Below are positions 13,427-29,202 of a stretch of DNA of 64,000 bases, in pieces. The DNA lies in the NCBI GenBank assembly GCA_012295275.1, contig CM022679.1:31215837-31279836 (forward strand). Reading direction: 5' to 3'. Position numbers and translations under genes: made by a program. The DNA comes from Chrysomallon squamiferum. Taxonomy: Eukaryota; Mollusca; Gastropoda; Neomphalida; Peltospiridae. The notes beneath the pieces are model-generated. The model made no database searches. It was given only the letters and a program-made list of their open reading frames with translations, and was not told the origin of the DNA. Each line of letters begins with the position of its first letter. Position 1 is the stretch's first letter.

Positions 13427-15871
13427 GTAAAGATTTTATTTTAAAGTTAAAATAAACAAAAAAAACATGCATACTTATCCTAAATATCAAAATTCATTTT
13501 TATTATATTTTGACTTAATAATGTTTTTTGTAAAAGCTTCACAAGTAGCTTTTGCAAGAACTGTATATACCTGTAACAGTTCTAGGTATTGATAAAGTTG
13601 TGTATTTTTCAGTTACACCAAAATAGCATTTATCTATATCTATATTTATATCTCTGTGTGTATAATATATATGTTTTATTTTAGTGTATGTGTGTGTGTG
13701 TGTGTAATATATGTATATTTTTTATTATTAAACAGCTTGCCCGCACTGCTCAAGACTTGTTGATGTCTGTGTGTATGAACTGTAACCAGCAAGAACACAG
13801 TGATATTGAAGTCATTGCTCAATTGATAAAGATCCGCATGAAGACAAAGCCACTTGTCAATCACTATCTCAACTGTATGAGGTGAACAATTTGTTTTTAA
13901 CATAAGTTTATATCAGTCACTTTTTCAACCTTAAGTAGTAAATATGAGTTTAAAATATTTTTTATCTGCTAGTTTAGTAGCATTGTGTTACCAAAATAGA
14001 TTTAAAACTTAAATAGCAAAATGCAAGATATTTATAATGTTTGTTTTTTCAGAATTTAAGTATGATACATTCCATGAAAAAAACTGTTACCATAAAGGTT
14101 TATGTTATTAAAGGTTTTAATTTTGGGGGTTTGTTGTTTTATTTTTTTTTTATTTTTTTTTTATTTTTTTTCTCTAGGTAACTAATTTAATTCTCATTTG
14201 TGCTGCTGTCTCAAATCAATGACAATTTTTAGTTTGTTACTGTCCTTGGAGAAGCATTTAATTTTACACGTTTTTTTACAAAAAATACATGGCAGTTATG
14301 TTTATTCTAAGATGTCTGATTATGGATGATCTGTGATTTCAGGGAGTTATTAGTACAGCACACAGATAATCTAAGGATTATCCTCACTCACACAATCTAC
14401 AATGAGTTGTCACAGGCCAGAAATCCTAACAACATGTCGCTATTGGCAACCACATTTCAGGTGTCTGGAGATGCTGCTGCCAAGGTAGAATATTTCACTA
14501 TTTTATATTAACAATGTCTGACCAATGAATAGGTTAAAAATAGAATTAATTTGTTTTTGTAAAAAAATGTATTTTATTTTAAATGTTTTCTGAAGCATTC
14601 TAACATTCTACTGGCTAAGAATTATCATTTGTTCTTCTTTTTTTTATAATTTATTTATTTATTTATTCATTTATTTCATTTATTTGATAAGAACAAATAA
14701 GATGCAAAAGAACATTTTCCATTAAAATGAATCAGATTAACTCTAGTGAATCTAAAATAAAATTACTTATTTGTTTCTATTAATTTAGATGTTAGCAGAA
14801 GTCTTTCAGGATCTGTCGGCTAACAAGGATGATTATCTCCGGGCTCTGAGAGCTCTTCTTCGTGAAATTGTCCGAGCAGTTCGACATGATCTCAACTTCC
14901 CTGCCTTCTGTCTCGGGCTCATGCAGGAACGCACTGAAACCAAGTTTGCTGAAATGGACTCAGTCTTTAAGGCATGGGTTTTACTCCTAGCTTGAAAAAA
15001 ATTAACTCAGATATTTAATTTATTATGAAAAGGTTGATTTGAAATGATAAAAAGACTAATGTTAATTTTGAAAATATTTATGCAAAGCTTTTTGGTTGAT
15101 AAATTTGAACAGTGGAGTGAGATTTCATCCTCAATTAGAAAATCTGTCTGTTTTGATATATATTCTTACACTAAAAATTGTTCCCTTTCTTTAATTTTAT
15201 TTTTAATTTCTAAAATTTATAAATTGTTAGAACCTGAAACAAAATTGACTGGCTTCCAGTGAAAGAAACAAAAAGCAAAAGTATTAAAAATGGAAATATA
15301 CAGTGCATCCAGGCATTATTTTCCTCTTTTTCTTAGAAAGCCTTGTTTACATCCCTGATAAGAAAAATAATAAATGTAATGTAGTAAAATTTTTAAAGTT
15401 TTGAGATGGTGTGCATGCTAAAATAGGTGTAAAAACTGAGAGAAACAATTAAATATTTTTATATAAAACAAATTCCTGTCATTCCGAGTGGAATTCTTAT
15501 CATTCAGCATTACGACATCTTTTACATTTTATTTGTTGATGACAGAAAAGAACTTACAGGCCTTAACATACCAGATGTGTGGCATTGGCTGTAATGGGAA
15601 ATATTGCAATGGCTGCACAAGAGAGATCTGATTTTGATTCTCAAGCACTTCATGTTCAGTGTATGATATTTTTATTATGCTTGAACATGTTTTAATTATG
15701 AAGTAACAGATTGTTTGTTTTACAGGAGCGTTTTGTTATGTCTATGACTGACCTCATCACTCTCAGTGTTCTGCTGGGAATTACTCCTGCTGTCAGGGAG
15801 GCTGTGGCTTCATTGGCCAAAGGAGAAAACAAAGGTTAGTTACTAGTTTTCACTGAAGTAGAGTGAGTGAG

Positions 15872-15912
<41 letters not shown>

Positions 15913-17333
15913 ATGTAAGAAAGAGAGACAAGATGCTTAGAGAGAGAGAGAGATAAAGGGAAAAAAGACAGAGATAATATTACAGAAAGAGTATTTATTA
16001 ATACACTGAATACGTTTGATTTAGGACAGATATCTTCTGTTGATCAAATGTGTACCTAAAACTGAACAGTAATTTGCTATGTACTCTCTTCAGCTAATAT
16101 ATTTTTTTTTTTTCATTAAGATACTTAGATTTTAGTATTTTGAATAAAATATTTATATTATATTTAAATATTTATGTCATAATGATTGAGTTTTAATGTA
16201 AAAAAAATGTAATTAATTTGTTATTTCTTATGTTAATTGGGCATACAAAAAAACAGATATTAAATTCAGTATATGTTTTACATATATATGTGTGTGTGTT
16301 TACAAAAACATAATAATAATAATAATTGTAAATGAAAGATTAAAAGTATTGTATTGTTTCAGATATTGAAGTTCTGCATCAGTTTAAAAATCACTGTGCG
16401 GTCATTCAGCGAGATGCAGTATGGTGGCTTCACACAGTTGTACCTAAAATCATGGAAATCAAACCAGCAGAATATGTTCACTGGTATCACTTTATTTAAA
16501 TGTCACATTAAATTCTGATCTCAATCATTTTTAGTTCCATATATTTTTATTCTTTATTTTTATATATATTAATGAATTTTGTTTTCCTTTCTTTTACCTC
16601 TTATAAAGTGTTTCTGAAGTTATATATGAATGGTGTCAGTAATTCTGTATATTTTTAACTGGTATGCTGATGACATTATTTGTTAATAATTCAGTATTAC
16701 ACTTTATAAAATACACAGTGAGGTGCATATCTTTATAGTGACATTATAAAGACATTTCATGTTTTTCAACTGATTATCTAGTTCTTGTTTCTTCTGGTAA
16801 AAATACAATTAATAGTCTATATTTTCTACATAAATATATTTTGCGTATTTTCAAATGTTTGTTTTAACTTTAACTGATGTCCAGCCTTTTCAAGTAATAA
16901 AGTATGACAGAAATGAAACATGACTACACAGATTCATTTTCTTGCCTCTGATATTCATTAGAAAAAAGTTTATAAAATAAAACGAATGGTACTGAAAAAG
17001 AATATAATCACTATCTATATTCCTAAGAGTTGTCTTTTCATAATTTTAATTTAAAAAGAACAAATGTTTGATTTTTCAGTTTACACAAAGTTCTCTTTCT
17101 CGAAGAAGCACAACACTACTACAGCAAGGACAACTGGCCACCAGAGGGAGACAGAATGTAAGTTTCTTACCCATAATGCAGCATTCTAATGACTGTAAAT
17201 CAGAGGGATTTAGAATACAATGTTGTTGTTGTTATTATTATTGCTATTATTATTACTACTATTACTAATATAACTCCTGCTATCTTTATTACTACTACTA
17301 TCACTATTCCAGTTATTATTATTATTTTTTTTT

Positions 17334-17403
<70 letters not shown>

Positions 17404-20400
17404 TGAAGTGATCTGTGCATATCCTGACCAGTGCCTTTGTTTCCACAACAAACACCATTATCATTCTGAGCTGATGACATTATTATTAACAAATAAACCT
17501 ATCATAATCAGTTACAGTTTTCTCTGCAACAAGAATGACTAATGTTTAGTGTTGACTTTTAACAGAATGATGCTGCGACTGTCTGCAGAGGTTCCTATCC
17601 TGGAAGACACACTGATGCGTGTTTTACTGATAGGATTATCCAGAGAACTGCCTCTCAGTGCTGTAGATGCTGTAGAACTCGGAGATCAGCTCATTAAAAG
17701 AGCAGCTGCATTATACTATGGAGGTGAAAAAAAATTATTAAAAGTTTTACTTCTTTTTAATACATTTAATTATATTTGTTTTAGTTATATATACATATAC
17801 ACCAACTTCTTGTATTACTATATTTTTGGTTAAGAGCAAACAGTACTGCATGTTTCATTGTTTCAGTGGGTATGGAGGTACTACATGTAGAGAGATTACA
17901 GCTTCTGGATGCTTTGCTTAATCTGTGTGCATACCGACACCCAGAGAAAATAGCTTTGCCAAAAGGGTGAGAATTTTATGTGAATGTGTGTATGTAAAAA
18001 AAAAAGAACTATATATATATAAACACATAAACACACACACATTCACACACACGTATTTGTTGCGTTTTTTTGCGTTTTTGTTTTATTTATATATATATAT
18101 ATTTTTATTTTTTATTATTATTTACATTATTTGGTTAATTTCAGTTAGTTAATTAGTCAGTAAGCTGGTGAGTTAATTTTCTGTTGTGTTCATTTTAACT
18201 GATAATCAGTATTAACATGTTTTTGAGTAATTTAGAAAGTGCAAGAGTTATATTAATATTTGCCATAAAACTTAAATGTTTAAAATAAATACATACTATA
18301 TATCTATTAATGTTCTTGCACATGTCTGCTTAGATTTTGTGTGAATGCAAATTGAATAAATGTAAATATTCAGTCTCAGTAATTCATTTTAAAAATAAAC
18401 ATATCATATTTTTTAAAAACAACTGTATTGTATGTTGCAGGTACCAGCCCCCAGCACTGGCTATATCAGCTCTCTACTGGAAAGCTTGGACAATGTTACT
18501 CATACTGTCAGCCTTCAACCCCACCACATTCGGTTTGTGTTTTATCTGTCTCTCTGTTTAACAGTGTTTTTGTTTATATTTGTGTGTTGCTGTCTGTATA
18601 CATAATGTATGTTTGTATTTGTATTTGTATGTATTCATTTAAATGTGTGTGTGTGTGTGTGTATAATTTTCAGCTTTCAAGTACTAATATTGATATTAAA
18701 ACAGTAATATACTAACAGGCTACTCTTGACACTTTGTTAATCTTTCAGTATGTGATCTTTTTAATGCATAGGTAAAAAAGATGAATGATTAGAGTTTTTA
18801 ACTTATATTTGTATTATTTGCAGGTTTAGCTGCTTGGGAAAAGTACCCTACTCTGAAGTTGATGATGGAAATGTCAATGACAAAGTATGTTTGTTTTAGT
18901 AAATATTTTGTGAAATTTAATATACTAAATACATTTTGTTTAAATGTCAAATAATAATATGATGCAGTAATTATATAAATTGGAAAGTTTACAATGTGGA
19001 GTTGTATTGTAGATGAGTAATTTAAAGAGAGAAAATGAAGACAAGTTACACTTTTATGTAGTTATACATCATGTTGCTACATAATTTTAAATATGACTGT
19101 AACAAGGAGACAGTGTGTTATTTTTGTGATATTACATTAACTGTTTGTTCATAATATTTAAACTGAAAATACAACCAAAAAAATCCCTGTTAATTTGAGA
19201 AAGAAAAACTATAAATAAATAATAACAATAACAAATAAATAATAAACAAAAAACACAGATAATAAAAAAAAATAAAAAAATAAAAATTTAAAAAAGAAAT
19301 ATGAGTTTAATTCTCTTATTTTTATTTTTATTATTATTTTCTGGTTTTTATTTTATTTTATTTTATTTTTTTAATTATTATTTAATTTTCTGTTTATGTT
19401 TTTTTATTATTTTTTATATTTTTCAGTAACTTCACCTTTCCACCACCAACTCTGGCCAGTGATGAGAAAACAATTGAAGAACTGAAAAATCAGGAGAGAC
19501 AGGTTTGTTGAAATCATCTTTTCACAAGAAAGACTCCATCTTGTAATGTCTGTTACCCACATTTATCAAAATACTTCTTCTAATAGAAACTGTATTTTAA
19601 TCAATTTAAAAGAATTTTAGGGATTCAAATGTAGGACACCATTTTTTTCTTTTTTTTTCCTTTATTTTCTTTCATTATTATTGTTATTTTTGTTCCTGTT
19701 GTTGTATTTTTTCACTTGCAGATGAAGACTCTAAAACTGTCTTATGACACTTATGTGCATTCAGTAACTATTTTCAATAACTTCAAAAGTTTATTAAGTT
19801 AAAAGACTCACCTGACTGTTTTGTTTTAGATTCATCAGAGAGAAGTTCAGGGAATCCTGGAGTTTGAAAGTCACCTGGCTGCAGCAACCAGCAAAGTGAC
19901 AATCACAGAGTCTAACAGTTTGCTGATCGATCAGGTCACATCCATGGATCCAAGGTACTCTTTACATTTTTATTTTAACTGTTTAAAATCTGTCTGAAAA
20001 TATTCTCTTTAAATGTATTTACATTTGTATTTAATACATTATTTAACTGATTCACTGAGCAGTCTGCAAATTCACTGTTTAAATGTGTTTAAATTCATAT
20101 TTAATTAATTTAGTGATCAATATTTTACTTTGTTTATATTCTGTTCAGTGAATTATGTAAGTATGTTAATATTTGTTCTCGGTGAGTGCAGTAATTAAAT
20201 GTATTTAAATTCTCTTTATATTATATTTAATCAACTATTGATTGTGATTAAACTGCATTTAATAAACTATTTAATATGTTTATATTTAGTAAACTGTTTA
20301 ATGTTTACACTATTTAATTAACTATTTATATTATTTGTATTGTATTTAATAAACACATTCATGTGTTTATGGTCTTTAGTAAATGGTATTAAGTGTATTT

Positions 20401-21378
20401 CTATTTAGATACATATCAGACTTCATCTGAGTTCACTATGTTAGTTTAGTTTATTTAATATAATTTACTATTTTATTTTTGTGTTTAGTGGTATTGCCCG
20501 CTGTCCACCTGCCAAAGTTCTGGAACAGCTGCAGGCTCTGAACAACTCACTGAAGATAGGACAGATGTTGTGTAGAAGCAGAAGTCCAGACTTCCTTCTT
20601 GACATCATTCAGAGACAGGTAGGTTTCTTCTTTAACTTACTTACTTATTGTTAAACTGTACAGCAGTGATACAAAAATGTATGTTAAATACGTTTTTTGA
20701 TTTTTCTTCCAGGTAATTGTTTTATTCCTTTCTGAATTGTATCTATATATGAATAGTAAAATATATGAATAGGTGGCTAAATAAATTTGGAAAATAACTC
20801 AAAAAGTATTCAAATATTTATATACAAAATAATAATGTTGTTGTCAGATTAATGTATGCACGTAGTTTAGAGAAAACGGCTTGCTTGATGTGTAATAATT
20901 ATTGATTAATCCTTATCCTATCTTTGGAACTATTTGGTTCATTCATTCCAGTGTCTGTTACAATTTTTGTTCCATACATTCATATGGCAAAGAGTATTCA
21001 CCAACTGACAAACTTTCACACATTTTTGCCTTATTTGTAGACAATAATTGTGATTTGTCTGGATTATGCAGTGACTGCTATACTGAGATGTGTTTTTGTT
21101 ACAGGGCACCTCGCAGTCAATGCCGTGGCTCGCTGAGATGGTGGAGTCCAGTGAGGGGTCACTAGACGTGCTTCCAGTCCAGTGTCTCTGTGAGTTTCTC
21201 CTTCATGAACCTCCAGAGCTCAACGAAGCAGCCGATGCCGAGGTTTTCAAAACCGAGAAGTATCGCCGACGACAGGTCCGTAGTTTTAAATATATGACGA
21301 AACTTTATTTTTTTCTTAGTTTAGTATTTAATTTTATATTTTATTTTTTATTTATTTTTTTTTTTTTGTATTAATTAT

Positions 21379-21411
<33 letters not shown>

Positions 21412-21412
21412 T

Positions 21413-21457
<45 letters not shown>

Positions 21458-23607
21458 TTATTTTTTTTTTTTTTTTTTTTTTTAAATTACTTTTCAGAAA
21501 TTGAAGAAACAACGACAGCTGTTGGGTCGACTTCAGACAGTGGTGCACGGTGATCACAGTGACTCCAACACAATGTTTGAAGTCCTTGACTATTTTCTCA
21601 AACGTCTGTCCTCCACTCAGTCAGTGTCCAGGGCTCAGGCTATAAAGGTTATTTATCATCTGTTTCATTATGTCAATCTCTGGTCTTTGCCTACAAATCT
21701 TCTCTTATGTATTAAGTCTGAAAAGTGAAAATATATTTGTGATACACCAAAAAGAAGATATTCAGCAATAATGTACATGACAAAACAGTATGGTTTGTAG
21801 TATCCCAAAATAAACCTGTGACATAAAACAGAATTATAATATGCAAAAATTGTAACTAAATCAGTAAATAACTATATAACTATCATTTGCTTGTTTTTAA
21901 GAATTACGGCATGTCGAACTAAACTTATAATTTGTACAAATAAATTTCATATGATTCCAAAATAAATTTTCTAATGTGCCATAAAGAAAGGTGAAAGATC
22001 CAAAGAAAACAGCAATATACTAAAACAGTTTATGGTATTTATTACTTCAGTTTTATCTCTTTATAAAACTGTGTTTCCTCATTTCAGTATAAAACTTATT
22101 TTCTGTTATGTAGGGTCTCTCTATGGTCCTGTCAAAGTCTCAGATTTCACAAGATTTAGAATCTGATGAAAAAATGGAATTGGATTATGATCCAGGGGAC
22201 ACAACTCATGCCTGGCTGCTAGAACATCTTCCATCTTTACCCTTGTTTGAAGAGGTCAAAGGTCGAGCCTGCCTTGCACTGCGACAGGTAATTCTATTTG
22301 TCATCTGTAAGAGATTTTGGGAGGGGTTGCTTTGTTTTTTTGATTAAATTTGTTTACTTAATTTACTTATTTACACTTCGCTGTTAGCTGTTTTTAGAAT
22401 ATGAAATTGAATGTGAAATATTTTATATGTTTTAAAGTAAAGTTGAAGTATTTAACTTCTTTTAAAGTAGATTTTAAAGATTTAATACATTTTAAAGTAA
22501 ATTTTAAGTACATAAGTGTTTTAAAGAAAATTGTATGTATTTTATATTTTTTATATCAGATTTGAAATGTTTAGATTGTCTTAAACTAAATTTCAAGTAT
22601 TTTGTATGTTTTGAGGTAAATGTGTATTATTTAACTTGTTTTAAAGTAAATTTGAAGTATTTCATATGTTTTAAAGTAAATTTGAAGTGTTTAACTTGTT
22701 TTAAACTAAATTTGAAATGTTTAGCTTGTATTAAAGGTAATTTCAAGTATTTCATGTTTTAAGGTAAAATGTAGTATTTAACTTGTTTTAAAGTAAATAT
22801 TTAATATGTTTTCTTCTGCCAGGCATGTCAGATAGAAACTGAACCTTCCCTAGTTAGTGCATATGTGATTTTCTTATCCCGGCACGCCATGGATCAGAAT
22901 TTACACAAGCTTGACGATTTGGCTCTGGTAAGTTTATTTTTACCGCTTTTGTACCTTTAGTGACCAAAAATTAGTAATCACTCTGTGTTTCAAATGTTTA
23001 GTGTTTAAGTATTTATTTAATAAAAGTCTTCTTTATGTGCATGGCATAACTGCAATGTTTATTTTTTCATCTGAACTGGTACACCTTTTCTAACGAATAC
23101 AAATGAATGAGCTGACAAACTTGTATTTCACAACAGGACATAGCACAGCTCATTGTAGAGAGGACGTCAGTCGTCAACCACATCCTCCCAGCAGACAGCG
23201 ATGCCACGAAGTGTGATGGTTTAAGAAACACAACGTTGTCGGCACTGATAGACCTGCACATGAACTACCTCGTCAAAGCAAAGGAACCAGACAAAGAGGC
23301 TTATTCGTGGGTAATTGACTTTTTTTTTTTTTTTCAGATTGTGGGTAATTCTCAAACCTGGGCTGATCTATTGTATATTAGTTAATTCTCTGTTCTTTGT
23401 TCCATTTACTGATTTTCAAGCCATCATTCAGTTCAGTGTTAAAATAATCGAGTATCAGGGTCAAATGACAGGTCCATTTTGATCTGTGCTGTTCTTTATA
23501 ATTTCAGAGAAATACAGTATATATATATATTTTTTTTTTTTTTTTCTTTACTTCATCCATATATTTAGAAATGTGTTCTTTCTTAACAGTTAATTGTTAT
23601 CAATAAT

Positions 23608-23654
<47 letters not shown>

Positions 23655-26600
23655 TTTCAGTCAAACACTCAGGACCAGATCATCTTGCAGTGGGAATCTG
23701 GTGAATCAGCTACAATGCACATTCTTGTTGTTCATGCTATGATCATTCTGCTCACATATGGTCCTCCTAATGGTTAGTAACTTCAAGTTATGATTATATG
23801 TCAGTAATAATTTCTTACAGCTCACTGAATAGACCTGATGTGTGATGCTGCAGAACTAATATTTAATCTTTCTTAACTATGAGGTTTTCTCTTTTCACAT
23901 TTTGAGAAAACCATCTGATTTGATAGTAAACGAAATCTTGTAAAATGTCTTGATGTGTCATGAAAAATATATTATATGAATTTATTCATTTGTATTACTG
24001 AAGACAGGAAATATATAAAACAAAACACATTTCTGTTTTTAAATAAGGAAAGTATATAAATATATTTTTGTATTATAAAATACAGAAAAATAGTATCCTT
24101 ATAATTCTATTTTATTATTTTTATACTCATATTACTAAATATTGACTCGGAAAGAGATAAAATAATAAAATGTAAATAATCAAAACATACTTCAACTGGT
24201 TGTTCCTACTAGAGATATATTTTAATACAAAATAAACAGAATAATTTATATATATATATATATATAACATGAGTATTGACTTTATATGAGCATCAATAGT
24301 TTAATAATAAAAAATAAACTTTAATTTGTAAATAAGTGAAAGATGTTTTAATTTATTTGAAATTATCTAAAACATTTTTTTCATTGCTGTGGGATTATTT
24401 TAAATTGTTTAATTTTGTTCTTACATTTTTATTATTATTTATTTTTTTTTTTTTTATTATTATTTTTTTAATTTATCATCATCATTTTTATTTTTCATCG
24501 TCTTCTTCTTATTATTATTATTATTTTTATCTTCATCATTATTATTTTCAGGAGAAAGTCTGTATAACGACCTCCTAGAAACATGGTTTCCTGAAAATGG
24601 CCATCTGCCTTCAGCATTTCTTTTGGATACTTCAGAAGAAGCTTTGCTATTACCTGATTGGTTGAAACTGAGAATGATCAGGTCAAGTGTGGACAGATTG
24701 GTCAATGCAGGTAAAACCGATTTTCTTGTGCATTGATTGATCATTTCATTACTTAAAAGAATAATACTTTTTTTTTTTTTTTTTTTTTTTTTTTCAGGAG
24801 ACTAAAACTGTTTATTTAGTTATTAACAAATTCAAAAGTTGAAAGCATCAAAAGAATTTATAATGTTTAAGGAGATTTTTGTTAATCCATTTTTTTATTA
24901 TTATTATTTTATTTATTTATATTTTATTGTTATTATTTATTTATTTATTTGTTGTTGTTGTTGTGTTGATGATGTTGTTTCTGAATTAAATTTTTATAGA
25001 TTTTTTTTTTTTTCATCTCTTCTATTTTATTTTAGTTTTTATTTTTTGTTTTTAACAAATGCCACATATTACATTTTTTTTTATCTGATTTGCAGCACTA
25101 CAAGAACTTGAACCTTCTCAGTTGTTAGTTTTTGTGCAGTCATTTGGAATCCCTGTTTCCAGCATGAGCAAACTACTACAGTGTCTTGACAATGCTGTTG
25201 CCATCGACTCTGCCAGTCTGGAACAGGCCGTTGTCGACAAGACATACATGGCACAGCTCATTGAAATTCAACACAAGAGAGGTGCACAAGGGGGAGAGAA
25301 CTTCAACAAAATGCTTAACCAAGTAATTTCCCCTGTAAAATCAGGTATGACTTTTATCTAACTTTTTCGTTTTTTTTTTCTTTTTTTTTCTTTTTTTAAA
25401 TATAATATATAATTTAAAACAATTTTAAGAATTAAATGCAGCAATTAAGAAATGTATTATCATTTTAAAATTTGAATTAAGATACTATATGAATGATGAA
25501 TCAGAAAGATAAAGAGAGATGCAGAGTACTAGAATCAGTAAATTTGTTTAATGAAACAGCTCCTTTACAAGTGAATAAGTCTGTCAGTTTAATTTAAACA
25601 TTGTTTCAATTAAAATTATAGATTTAATTAGGTTAGTAATAATATCAGAGATTAAAATTATTTGACGAGAACGTTTAACGTTTAAATATTATTTATTTAT
25701 CTATTTATCTGTCTATCTGTCTGTCTATCTAATTAAATATTTATTTATTTAACTTTGTGATAATTAATTTTTAGAGAAACAAGATGTGGAGTCTATGGTT
25801 ACAGAAACAAGTGTTCAGTCGTATTGGCAGGTGAAGAAAGAAGAGGAATCTTTTACTGGTGGTCAAAGTCAGATTGTACAATCTCTGTTAGATGTAAGTT
25901 AGTCCATGTGTCTGTATGTGCATCTGTAACACTTAATGTGGTAGTCCTAGAGCAGTATTGAGAAAAATCAGTTGTCTGTGTTTCTGTCAGTAATGTGTCA
26001 TGTATAGTTCAAGTCTAATTCTGCAATTTGTTTTTGAGGTAAAATATCTCTTTATCTGTAAACACTTCAAAGTAATTTAAGTCTTCTTGAACTTCCTGTA
26101 TTAAAGGTAAATCAGTGTGTTTGTGTGTCTCTGTGTCTGTAATATTTACCTGGAAGATAAATGTTGACTGTTTTGTCATAGTTGAGTTAGTAGATATATG
26201 TGTCCAAGGTGGATTAAACCTATAATTACTGCAGACAAGATTTGTAACAATATCAAATAAGCTGCAGACTACATATAGTGTGTGTATTTCTGTATTAATG
26301 TTTTTTTGCTGTTTTATTTACACATCACTGACTGGAAATAGTAACAGTCAGAAATATGATCAATATCAAAATCAAAATTTTTTATTTTCTTGAGAATTAA
26401 CTTTAAATTTTGTTACTGATGAAATCATTTTCATGTTTAAATAGCTGTATGCATGACAGCTCAATTTATAATTTTAACAAAGTCTTTTTGTTTCAGATTT
26501 TTATGACACCAGGAATAGCAAGTCCTTCATTAAACAAGACTTTTCAGAATTTATTAAAGGTAAAATTAAAAACTTGCTTAGATGTCAATAAAACCTGTCA

Positions 26601-29171
26601 TTTACTCATTGCTTGTGCAAGTATACAAACAAGACTGAGTAAAATATTAATAATTTTTTATTATTGTTATTATATATATATATATATATATTTAAACTTT
26701 TTAATATACCTCTGTTAGATACGATGTTATAAGTATTTGAGAATTTCATAGTAATGCACTAAATGATTGTTTGTTTATTTATTTATATAAATCTATCAGG
26801 TAATAACTGTTGATTTGTTTTCCAGGCAGTGTCAGGTGAAAGTAACAAAGCACAAGAAGTTCTTTCTGCTCTACAACAAATATTCAACTCTTCACAGAGT
26901 GCAGACTTCTGTTGTAAAATGTTTGACATCCCATCAAAGTCATGTCCACTCTTAAAGCTCTTTACAGCCAAACAGGTGTGTATTTATTTATATGCCCATC
27001 TACATTTCTGTATTATAACCTCTTCAAATTCTTTACAGCCAAACAGGTGTGTATTTATTTATATACCCATCTATATTTCTGTATTATAACCTCTTCAAAT
27101 TCTTTATAGCCAAACAGGTATGTATTTATTTATATACCCATCTACATTTCTGTATTATAACCTCTTCAAATTCTTTACAGCCAAACAGGTGTGTATTTAT
27201 TTATATACCCATCTATATTTCTGTATTATAACCTCTTCAAATTCTTTATAGCCAAACAGGTATGTATTTATTTATATACCCATCTATATTTCTGTATTAC
27301 AACCTCTTCAAATTCTTTATAGCCAAACAGGTATGTATTTATTTATATACCCATCTATATTTCTGTATTATAACCTCTTCAAATTCTTTATAGCCAAACA
27401 GGTATGTATTTCTTTACATGTCCAGCTATATTTCTATATTATAATCTCTTCAAATTCTTTATAGCCAAATAAGTATGCAAATTTCTGTGTTAAAGCTCTT
27501 TATATGAATTAGTGTGTGTGTGTGTAAAAATTTTCATTAATTGTTCAGATTTTGTCTTCACAATTAAAAATATGTCTATTCTAAAACTTGACTGAAGTAT
27601 GGATTATTAGTTTATAGACATTATTAAGATAACAAAACGTTAATTGTCATTCAAATAAATGCAATTGCTAATTACAGGTGAAGTGAAATACAACTTTCAT
27701 TTGGTAGATCTCCTAGTCTGTTAGACAAAGATGTTTTTCTGTTACATTTCTAATCTTTGAAGAAAGAAAATGTATACACTCTTAAATATATTTCTCTCTT
27801 TTTTTGTTGTTTTTTTTGTTAACTTTTAGCTTGTTGTCATTTCAGCCATCATTGCATGGTCAGCTGAAGCCATTGATGGACAAACTGGAGAGTATGTCTA
27901 AAGGTCGAAGTTCACCACTGTCGTCCATTGTTTACCAGTTTCTTTCTTCATTTGGTCAACAGACAACATCACTCAAACAAGAAGAGAAAGTAGTCCCATC
28001 AAAAACATTTCAAACAGAAGGCAAACTGGATTGTCAGAAGTTTATGGAAGGTTGTTGAATGAAATAAAAAGTTTATAATCGGCGTTCCATCCATTTTCCT
28101 TTTCAAGGACATGTAATATTGGTCTTGATTGAAAAACAATAATAAATATTTCATTTTTAATTCTTATACCTCCAATAATTAATATCTAGATTAGTTCAAA
28201 ACCATTCCTGTAGAAAAATTTTACTTGGAATCCATGAAACAGAATATGTAAAATATATTTTTATTAACACAATAGTTTAATAATCCTATTTGAATTTTTT
28301 GACTTATGATAAATTTAAATTTTGAAGATTAATCTAATAAGTATTAAATTTTAATAATCTTTGCAGCTTTACACTTAATATTTAGAATCAGTTATTTCAT
28401 TAAAAAATATTTCATTTACTCTTCCAGTGATTTAATCATGTTTATAAAATAAATTGGGAATATCTAATTATTATTACAGCACTACAGACAGTGGATGAGT
28501 CAAACTTGGAAAGTTTGGTACAGCAGTGTATTGAGCAGTCAGTTGTGATGGAGGACACTAGGACCAGTGTTGGAATTGCTTGTAATGTGTTACTAGACTC
28601 TGAACAGAGGTATGTTTTCATTCAAGTATAATAATTATTAATCTGACTTTATTTTTATTTATTTATTTCTGTCTTTGTGGCTGCGTACAAAGCAATAGCA
28701 TCTATTTTGTTTATATATATATATTATTTTTTTATTTATTTTATTTAATTTTATTCATCTTTTTTTTTTTTCTCAGATTTTTTTTATGACAGATTTAATT
28801 TTTTTTTTTTTTTCTTTATAAATAATTTGTCGACACTGCTTCAACTTTTGTACTTTTTCAGAGTACCTGAATCTGCTGCCTGTCTCTTTATTGATTGGCT
28901 GGAACTCCTTGACCCAGAAATCATCCACTCAAACGAAGAGCTTCAAGAGCAACTGTTGTTTGCTAAGAAGGTTTGTTCTAAAAGTGAGAATGAGAACATG
29001 AAGCGGAAGAGGAATCAGCCATATCTGCTGGCTCTTCTTACACACCAGAGTAACTGGACCACTCTACACAGATGTATTGACCGTCTGCTTCTACCTAAGG
29101 AAGGCAGCAGGTAGAGAAACTAATTAACTATTTTTTATTGTTTGTATAAAATGAACAATGAATTTACCTTC

Positions 29172-29202
<31 letters not shown>

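Noticed and set aside
26953-27490. CRISPR-like direct repeats
   Set aside because: The repeats are contiguous 71-bp units without spacers, inside an intron of an animal gene.
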